From positions 1 through 15,179 of the forward strand of contig JAEYQV010000125.1 in assembly GCA_023409835.1 (NCBI GenBank): a stretch of DNA of 15,179 nt, in the 5' to 3' direction. This document shows, in pieces, positions 7,217 through 11,848 of the stretch. The notes beneath the pieces were generated by a model. The model was not told the origin of the DNA. It did not search any database and saw nothing but the letters and a program-made list of their open reading frames with translations. This DNA comes from Bacillota bacterium. Its GTDB lineage: Bacteria > Bacillota > Clostridia > Lachnospirales > Lachnospiraceae. Numbering within the stretch: position 1 is the stretch's first letter; each line of letters begins with the position of its first letter. Made by a program: the position numbers and the translations under genes.

Positions 7217-8307
7217 CGGACCAGAGAATAAAAACAAAACCTGAGCCCCTGATCCGTATCGCCAAGAAAGCGGAGCTGTCTCTGGGGAAGACAATTGCAT
7301 TATCCCTGATTGCCATGCTGGCTGCGATTATAGCCGGAGGAATCTTTATCCTGGCTATTGGGCAGAATCCTTTTGAAATATATGCCACGATTGTTAAAGG
7401 GGCTTTCCGGTCAGAGCTGGCTGCAAAGGGTACGATAAAGTTAGCGATACCGCTCCTGATCGCCGCCCTGGGTATAACCCCCGCCTTCCAGATGAAGTTC
7501 TGGAATATCGGCGCAGAAGGCCAGATCATCATGGGTGGTATCTTTGCGACGTATTTTGCTCTGTATTATGACAATCTGCCCCATGGATTATTGTTACTTC
7601 TGATGTTCTTAGCCGGTGCGGTGGGCGGAGGACTCTGGGGGCTTATCCCGGCTTATTTTAAGACGAAGTATGGTACGAACGAGACATTATTTACCTTAAT
7701 GTTAAATTATATCGCATTGTATTTAATTAAGTATGTTGTAGAAGGTCCCTGGAGAGATCCTTCCTCCTCCGGCTTTCCTAAGATTGCTACTTTCTCGAAA
7801 AATGCAAGGCTGGATCAGATCCTGGGGGTGCATGCAGGCTGGCTGATCGGGCTGATTCTTGTAATAGTATTGTTTATCTATCTGAAATTTACCAAACAGG
7901 GCTATGAAATCAGTGTGGTAGGTGAAAGTGTTAATACTGCCCGCTATGCCGGAATGAACGTGAAGAAAATTATTCTTAGGACGATGTTTATCAGTGGTGC
8001 TATCTGCGGAATTGCGGGAATGACACAGGTAACCGGAGCTGCATTTACACTTGGTGAAGGAGTCGCGGGAGGTGTAGGCTTTACTGCAATTGCAGTGGCC
8101 TGGCTCTCCAAATTAAATCCACCGATTATCCTGGTGGTAACCCTGCTGTTCAGTATGCTGGACAAGGGCTGCTCCGTTATGCAGAGTACCTTTGGGTTAT
8201 CCTCGGCGGTATCCGGGATTCTTCAAGGCATCATCCTGTTCTTTATCCTGGGCTTTGACTTCTTTAACAGATACCATTTTGTATTCCGGAAAGGAGGGAA
8301 GCAGTAA
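7213..8307 (+). CDS. Importer permease 1 (NupP/YufP-like)
   Basis: A 364-residue membrane protein of the branched-chain/ribose/nucleoside permease family (BPD_transp_2, PF02653). A polar N-terminus of about 25 residues precedes roughly eight to nine hydrophobic segments, the first at about 27-50. The FWNIGAEGQIIMGG motif (about 96-109) is the conserved cytoplasmic coupling region of these permeases, and a second conserved block GYEISVVGESVNTARYAGM lies at about 230-248. It forms a heterodimeric channel with the next gene product. The start overlaps the ATPase stop (ATGA), with a GGGAGGTG site upstream. The stop shares one base with the next start, so the three genes are tightly coupled. Confidence 0.9.
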   Translation: MTDQRIKTKPEPLIRIAKKAELSLGKTIALSLIAMLAAIIAGGIFILAIGQNPFEIYATIVKGAFRSELAAKGTIKLAIPLLIAALGITPAFQMKFWNIGAEGQIIMGGIFATYFALYYDNLPHGLLLLLMFLAGAVGGGLWGLIPAYFKTKYGTNETLFTLMLNYIALYLIKYVVEGPWRDPSSSGFPKIATFSKNARLDQILGVHAGWLIGLILVIVLFIYLKFTKQGYEISVVGESVNTARYAGMNVKKIILRTMFISGAICGIAGMTQVTGAAFTLGEGVAGGVGFTAIAVAWLSKLNPPIILVVTLLFSMLDKGCSVMQSTFGLSSAVSGILQGIILFFILGFDFFNRYHFVFRKGGKQ

Positions 8308-9257
8308 TGATCCTGAATTTCTTATTTGCTTCAATAAAAGCCGGTACACCATTACTCTTTGGTACGACCGGTGAGATCATGACACAGCGCACCGGTAACG
8401 TAAACCTGGGTGTGGAAGGTATGATGTTCATGGGTGCATTCATGGGCTTCTTCGTGGGTTATCACACGAACAATCTTCCCTTGGCACTCCTGGCAGCCTT
8501 TGCGATCGGAGTATTCGGTGCCCTGATCTATGCTTTTGTAACGGTTACCCTGATGGCGAACCAGAACGTAGCGGGTCTCACACTTACGATCTTCGGTACC
8601 GGTGTAGCGAAATTTTTCGGCGAAATTATGATTAAGAATGCCGGTGGATCTCCGAAGCTTTCCACTGAATTCATGGCTTCTGTGGCTGAGAAGCCGATTC
8701 CGATTCTGGGAGACATCCCTGTAATAGGTAAGCTTTTATTCTCCCATAACCCGTTAGTCTATCTGTCCATTATCGTTGCAGTAATTTGCAGCATCTACAT
8801 TATGAGGACCCGGGCAGGCTTGACTATGAGGGCGGTCGGAGAGAACCCTGCGGCAGCGGACGCAGCAGGTATCAAGGTAACCCTGGTAAAATATATTCAT
8901 ATTCTGATTGGTGGCGGCATCTGCGGTCTCGGTGGTGCCTATCTGTCCCTGATCAACGGCGGCGGTGTATGGAATAACAGCTCCGTAGTCAATGGACAGG
9001 GCTGGATCTCGGTGGCACTGGTTATCTTCGCAAGCTGGAGTCCGCTGAAGGCAATCTTCGGTTCCCTGATCTTCGGTGCCTTCAGTGTCCTTCAATTCTA
9101 TGTACCGAAGGATATTATCGCGATACCGAATGCATTCTATGTAATGCTGCCCTTCCTGATTACAACGATTGTTCTTGTTATTACGTCCATGCGTAAGTCA
9201 AAGAAGGGTTCACAGCCTGCAGGCTGCGGTGTTACTTATTTCCGCGAAGAAAGATAA
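8307..9257 (+). CDS. Importer permease 2 (NupQ/YufQ-like)
   Basis: A 316-residue partner permease of the same PF02653 family. It carries the GNVNLGVEGMMFMGAFMGF segment (about 30-48), the counterpart of the motif in permease 1, and the GLTMRAVGENPAAADAAGI block (about 171-189). About eight transmembrane segments are visible. The C-terminus ends in a short cytoplasmic tail, VTYFREER. It starts at ATG 8307, overlapping the previous TAA by one base, with an excellent AAGGAGGG site at about 8291-8298. It completes the four-gene importer. No further gene follows in this transcript and a series of hairpins begins three bases after the stop. Confidence 0.9.
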   Translation: MILNFLFASIKAGTPLLFGTTGEIMTQRTGNVNLGVEGMMFMGAFMGFFVGYHTNNLPLALLAAFAIGVFGALIYAFVTVTLMANQNVAGLTLTIFGTGVAKFFGEIMIKNAGGSPKLSTEFMASVAEKPIPILGDIPVIGKLLFSHNPLVYLSIIVAVICSIYIMRTRAGLTMRAVGENPAAADAAGIKVTLVKYIHILIGGGICGLGGAYLSLINGGGVWNNSSVVNGQGWISVALVIFASWSPLKAIFGSLIFGAFSVLQFYVPKDIIAIPNAFYVMLPFLITTIVLVITSMRKSKKGSQPAGCGVTYFREER

Positions 9258-9339
9258 TAAAGAATTTTGGAACAAAATTCTTGGGAAGAACTCCAAAATG
9301 AAATTCATAGGAATTTCATTTTGAACTTCTTTCAGTTTT

Positions 9340-9416
9340 GTTTGTGCCTGCGTAATCCAAAGTGTAAAGCACATTCATATGCAAGCACATGAATGTGCTT
9401 AAATGCTTGCACAAAC
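9340..9416 (+). other. Nested stem-loop with two exclusive inner pairings
   Basis: The outer arms GTTTGTGC (9340-9347) and GCACAAAC (9409-9416) are perfect complements. Inside, AAGCACATTCAT (9367-9378) pairs perfectly with ATGAATGTGCTT (9389-9400) over a 10-base loop. The loop's TGCAAGCA can instead pair with TGCTTGCA (9404-9411), which would break the other stems. Function unknown; it could be 3' end processing, a small RNA or a remnant element. Confidence 0.5.
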
Positions 9417-9432
9417 TTATTCAAATAGGCAT

Positions 9433-9484
9433 AAAAAAGTGCATTTCCGTATCGGAGGTTAATCCGCGGAAATGCACTTTTTTG
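9433..9484. terminator. Strong intrinsic terminator, symmetrical A/T flanks
   Basis: A perfect 17-bp stem (9433-9449 with 9467-9483) begins with AAAAAA and ends with TTTTTT, core GTGCATTTCCG/CGGAAATGCAC. The apical part contains a further CGGA/TCCG stem (9453-9456 with 9463-9466) and a 6-base loop. It would end transcription from the importer operon and, because of the A-tract, could work on either strand. Confidence 0.85.
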
Positions 9485-9600
9485 TTAGAGTATAATTATA
9501 TGATACTTGATGCAATGCAGAAAAGGAGAGGAATAAGTGCGTCCATTCACTTATCCATACGAAATTAAAATACAAACCTCTTTAAATTTATTTTTAATTT

Positions 9601-9615
9601 TGTGATAACATCACA
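9601..9615. promoter_or_regulatory. Crp-like operator TGTGA-N5-TCACA upstream of trx
   Basis: The perfect dyad TGTGATAACATCACA has half-sites identical to the E. coli CRP half-site, spaced by 5 rather than 6 bases. Its centre (9608) is about 41 bases upstream of the start predicted from the extended -10 element at 9634-9642. A Crp/Fnr-family regulator is encoded in the same gene cluster. Binding is inferred, not shown. Confidence 0.55.
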
Positions 9616-9633
9616 GAAGCTTCTAACGTATCG

Positions 9634-9642
9634 TGATATAGT
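9634..9642 (+). promoter_or_regulatory. Extended -10 promoter element for trx
   Basis: TGATATAGT gives a TGn extension and TATAGT (9637-9642), five of six matches. No recognisable -35 hexamer lies 16-18 bases upstream; the Crp-like dyad occupies the neighbouring -41 region, as in activator-dependent class II promoters. The predicted start is near 9649, giving a leader of about 87 bases. Confidence 0.5.
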
Positions 9643-9735
9643 AAGATCAACAAACAGAAGATACTTATAAAAGTTCTCTGCAGGATAAATCCGCAGGATA
9701 TGCGTAATGATATTATAATGATAGGAGGAATAAGA

Positions 9736-10050
9736 ATGGCTGCAATTAAAATAACAAAGCATAATTTCAAGGATGAGGTATTGAATTCAAAGGAACCGGT
9801 ATTGCTTGACTTCTGGGCATCCTGGTGCGGACCCTGCCGAATGGTAGCACCTACAGTAGAGGAAATCGCTGATGAAGTGGTAGGTACTGCCAAGGTAGGA
9901 AAGGTAAATGTGGATGAAGAGGCAGAGCTTGCCGAAATGTTCCGTGTTATGAGTATTCCGACTCTCATGGTGATGAAGGAAGGTAAGGTAGCTGCTACAG
10001 CAGTTGGTGTAAAACCCAAAAAAGACATCTTGAGAATGTTAGAGGTTTAG
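9736..10050 (+). CDS. trxA: Thioredoxin
   Basis: A 104-residue cytoplasmic thioredoxin of standard length. The active site is WCGPC (30-34) in the context DFWASWCGPCRM. Buried Asp25 and the cis-proline loop SIPTLMV are also visible. It reduces protein disulfides and peroxidases, itself recharged by thioredoxin reductase (not in this window). The start is ATG 9736 with AGGAGG at 9723-9728; an in-frame ATG at 9700 would add 12 unrelated residues ahead of the ribosome site. It lies first in a cluster with superoxide reductase and a Crp/Fnr regulator. Its 3' end contains a promoter for the next gene. Confidence 0.95.
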   Translation: MAAIKITKHNFKDEVLNSKEPVLLDFWASWCGPCRMVAPTVEEIADEVVGTAKVGKVNVDEEAELAEMFRVMSIPTLMVMKEGKVAATAVGVKPKKDILRMLEV

Positions 10051-10058
10051 GATATAAT
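10030..10058 (+). promoter_or_regulatory. Sigma-A promoter inside trx 3' end, for superoxide reductase
   Basis: TTGAGA (10030-10035, five of six) and a perfect TATAAT (10053-10058) are separated by exactly 17 bases. The -35 lies within the last thioredoxin codons and the -10 just past the stop. The predicted start is near 10065, before a 9-bp hairpin (CAGAGGATG 10084-10092 with CATCTTCTG 10108-10116, one G-U pair) in the leader of the superoxide reductase gene. Confidence 0.7.
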
Positions 10059-10142
10059 ACACATATACTATAAATAAGCTTAACAGAGGATGACAGAAAA
10101 GAATGGCCATCTTCTGCGAAACAGGAAAGGAGAATGATGTAT

Positions 10143-10526
10143 ATGTGTAAGAATCAGAAATTTTACAGATGTAAGCACTGTGGAAACATTATTGCCAAGG
10201 TTCTTGATTCGGGAGTATCAGTAGTTTGCTGTGGCGAAGAGATGGAGGAACTGGTAGCTAATACAGTAGACGCATCCAAAGAAAAACACGTACCTTCCGT
10301 TTCAGTCGTTGGAAATATCGTAAAGGTAGAAGTTGGTGCTATCCCTCATCCGATGGAGGAGAAGCATTATATCATGTGGATTTATCTGCAGACCGAAAAG
10401 GGTGGGCAGAGAAAATGTCTTGCTCCCGGTGAGGAACCGAAGGCAGTATTCGCCCTGGAGGATGACAAGGTTGTAGCTGTTTATGAGTACTGCAACATCC
10501 ACGGACTTTGGAAGACTGAGTTATAA
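10143..10526 (+). CDS. dfx: Desulfoferrodoxin (two-iron superoxide reductase)
   Basis: A 127-residue class II superoxide reductase with both metal sites complete. The N-terminal rubredoxin-like centre I has Cys10, Cys13, Cys29 and Cys30. Centre II, where superoxide is reduced to hydrogen peroxide, has His49, His69, His75, Cys117 and His120; the conserved Glu47-Lys48 pair precedes His49. It is cytoplasmic and needs electrons from rubredoxin or a similar donor. Three in-frame ATGs occur (10134, 10137, 10143) behind AAAGGAG at 10126-10132. I chose 10143 because it reproduces the usual family numbering and gives a 10-base spacing; 10137 (4-base spacing) is also possible. The peroxide it makes would suit rubrerythrin. 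An unusual extra Cys2 follows the start. Confidence 0.95.
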   Translation: MCKNQKFYRCKHCGNIIAKVLDSGVSVVCCGEEMEELVANTVDASKEKHVPSVSVVGNIVKVEVGAIPHPMEEKHYIMWIYLQTEKGGQRKCLAPGEEPKAVFALEDDKVVAVYEYCNIHGLWKTEL

Positions 10527-10547
10527 TATTACAGAAGCATATAATTT

Positions 10548-10628
10548 GCATGCAAGACCATGTGCAATACCTGACAGCTATACTTAAGAAGGAAGCCTGT
10601 CAGGTATCGCCTGCTTGCATGCTATTTT
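10548..10628 (+). terminator. Compound hairpin between superoxide reductase and regulator
   Basis: The outer stem GCATGCAAG (10548-10556) pairs with CTTGCATGC (10614-10622). An inner 11-bp stem ATACCTGACAG (10567-10577) pairs with CTGTCAGGTAT (10597-10607) over a 19-base loop. CAGG/CCTG at 10601-10613 offers an alternative small hairpin. The 3' flank TATTTTGT is only moderately U-rich, so it may be a terminator, an attenuator or a processing site ahead of the regulator gene. Confidence 0.6.
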
Positions 10629-10664
10629 GTATTATAGAAGTAATATAAGATCGGAGTGATCGGC

Positions 10665-11342
10665 TTGGAACCTAAAGATAATAATGCCTTCTTTGCAGAC
10701 ACACTCAGCTTCTGGAAGGAGCTTCGTGAGACGCAAAGAGATATGTTGAAGCAGACCATGGTATTGAAGCAATTTGTTACCGGTGAGTCTATGCGCAGCG
10801 GTTCGGAAAACTGCTCCGGACTATTCTTGATTAAGAGTGGGCAGGTAAGAGCTTATATCGTCTCGGAGAATGGGAAGGAAATAACTCTGTACCGCTTGTT
10901 TGACAGGGATGTCTGTATCTTCTCCGCATCCTGTATGATGAAGAATATTGCCTTTGACGTCTATATTGAAGTAGAGAAGGAGACCTTGGCCTACTTGATT
11001 CCGATTGCTGTCTTTCGTAAGCTGTCTGAGGAATCTCTACCTGTCATGGCATTTACAAATCAACTGATGGCCTCCCGGTTCACAGAGGTAATGTGGATTA
11101 TGGAGCAGGCCCTGTTTATGAGCTTTGACAAGCGTCTGGCGAACTTCCTTCTGGAGCAGTCCAATATAGAAGGAATGGACTATCTTGAGATTACCCATGA
11201 GCGGATTGCAAACCATCTTGGAACAGCCAGAGAGGTTGTTACCCGTATGTTAAAATATTTTCAGAATGAGGGTATGGTAGCCTTGAACAGAGGAGCCATA
11301 GAGATCATAAATCGTAAGAAGCTGGAGCAGCTGGCAGAGTAA
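10665..11342 (+). CDS. Crp/Fnr-family transcriptional regulator
   Basis: A 225-residue DNA-binding protein. Residues about 30-120 form the cyclic-nucleotide-type beta-roll sensor, about 125-165 the dimer helix, and 173-210 a winged helix-turn-helix (EITHERIANHLGTAREVVTRM). The recognition helix has Arg189-Glu190-x3-Arg194, the CRP rather than FNR pattern. The cAMP-binding GExxxRSA-type signature is not visible, and the N-terminal iron-sulfur cysteines of FNR are absent. Instead Cys84 and Cys90 lie in VCIFSASCM, with Cys50 elsewhere. The effector is therefore unknown; redox sensing is only a guess from the cysteines and neighbours. A GTG at 10656 overlaps the ribosome site CGGAG, so TTG at 10665 (8-base spacing) is preferred. 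It probably controls the adjacent redox genes through the dyad at 9601. Confidence 0.88.
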   Translation: MEPKDNNAFFADTLSFWKELRETQRDMLKQTMVLKQFVTGESMRSGSENCSGLFLIKSGQVRAYIVSENGKEITLYRLFDRDVCIFSASCMMKNIAFDVYIEVEKETLAYLIPIAVFRKLSEESLPVMAFTNQLMASRFTEVMWIMEQALFMSFDKRLANFLLEQSNIEGMDYLEITHERIANHLGTAREVVTRMLKYFQNEGMVALNRGAIEIINRKKLEQLAE

Positions 11343-11376
11343 GATGAATTAAGGTAATGGATTATAAGGAACGGGT

Positions 11377-11580
11377 ATGGTATTTTTACAGCCATATCTG
11401 CCATCGGAACTGGAATATGAGCTGCGATTTGGGGTGGTCATTCCGGAGCTTACAATGGAGTACCTTAAGAATAATCAGTTGGAGGACTTTACCTACAATA
11501 AGACGCTTCAGAAGATTACGGAATCCCTGCGAGTGGATAAGGAAACGAAGGATTTGATCCGGGGAATGAAACGAAAATAA
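11377..11580 (+). CDS. Small hypothetical protein, 67 residues
   Basis: I do not recognise this protein. It is soluble-looking, charged and without signal peptide, transmembrane segment or cysteine. The first half is mixed hydrophobic/acidic (PYLPSELEYELRFG) and the second half looks helical and basic, ending in RGMKRK. AAGGA at 11366-11370 gives a 6-base spacing to ATG 11377. It starts 34 bases after the regulator and is followed 15 bases later by a terminator, so it is probably the last gene of the redox cluster. The overlapping frame from 11357 is rich in Trp, Arg and Cys and looks like a shadow. It could be a regulatory partner, but that is only positional inference. Confidence 0.6.
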   Translation: MVFLQPYLPSELEYELRFGVVIPELTMEYLKNNQLEDFTYNKTLQKITESLRVDKETKDLIRGMKRK

Positions 11581-11595
11581 GTACAGATCAGTAAT

Positions 11596-11636
11596 ACCGG
11601 CTAAGCTAAGGTGAATGCGGCATAGCCGGTTTTTTG
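11596..11636 (+). terminator. Intrinsic terminator of the redox gene cluster
   Basis: ACCGGCTA (11596-11603) pairs with TAGCCGGT (11623-11630) over a 19-base loop and is followed directly by TTTTTTG. The U-run and GC-rich stem make a standard terminator 15 bases after the 67-residue gene. Confidence 0.85.
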
Positions 11637-11782
11637 TTGTAAAAAATTCACCATTTGCTGAATATTGGTAAATCTGTCTGTAAAGGGTACCGGCCTTGAT
11701 AACGATTTATATCATTCTTATTCGTGAATACAAGGGATTCATTCGGTCTAGTTAAATAATGTAATAACAAGTAATAAAATGG

Positions 11783-11811
11783 TTGTATGGGAGAGGGTAC
11801 TGTGCTAAACT
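11783..11811 (+). promoter_or_regulatory. Probable promoter for the FtsX-type ABC genes
   Basis: TTGTAT (11783-11788) and TAAACT (11806-11811) are spaced by 17 bases, and TGC precedes the -10 to give an extended element. A weaker alternative is TTGATA (11696-11701) with TATTCG (11719-11724), also 17 bases apart. The rest of the 212-base gap after the terminator shows nothing else clear. Confidence 0.45.
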
Positions 11812-11815
11812 AAAG

Positions 11816-11830
11816 TGGAATTTGATTCCA
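11816..11830. promoter_or_regulatory. Palindrome TGGAAT-N3-ATTCCA before the permease
   Basis: A perfect 6-bp dyad with a 3-base centre lies just downstream of the likely -10, around the predicted start point and 19 bases before the ATG. The position would suit a repressor operator or a short hairpin in the 5' end of the mRNA. No regulator for it is encoded in the window. Confidence 0.4.
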
Positions 11831-11848
11831 TACATTTAGGGGGTATAA

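Larger units (their letters stand above)
9258..9735 (+). other. 478-base intergenic region with stem-loops, terminator and trx promoter
   Basis: No convincing protein gene lies here. In order it holds: a 9-bp hairpin AAGAATTTT/AAAATTCTT (9260-9282, 5-base loop); a 13-bp hairpin CAAAATGAAATTC/GAATTTCATTTTG (9294-9323, 4-base loop); a nested structure 9340-9416; a long terminator-like hairpin 9433-9483; a strong ribosome-site string AAGGAGAGG (9523-9531) ahead of a 22-codon frame; a Crp-like dyad 9601-9615; an extended -10 element; and a small leader hairpin CTGC/GCAG with inner GGA/TCC (9678-9696) before the thioredoxin ribosome site. Confidence 0.8.

Noticed and set aside
8754..9095. Minus-strand 113-residue frame inside permease 2
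   Set aside because: Antisense shadow of a well-supported permease gene; no ribosome site or family resemblance.
9258..9484. CRISPR array or rho-independent repeat array
   Set aside because: The hairpins differ in sequence and are not a repeated unit with spacers.
9491..9496. Perfect TATAAT just after the large terminator
   Set aside because: No -35 hexamer at proper distance; that position falls inside the terminator stem (GGAAAT).
9594..10028. Minus-strand 144-residue frame antisense to thioredoxin
   Set aside because: Entirely a shadow of the thioredoxin gene, which has an intact active site, start and ribosome site.
11357..11557. Alternative 66-residue frame overlapping the small hypothetical gene
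   Set aside because: Unusually rich in Trp, Arg and Cys, as expected for an out-of-frame reading; the 11377 frame has a better protein composition and its own ribosome site.
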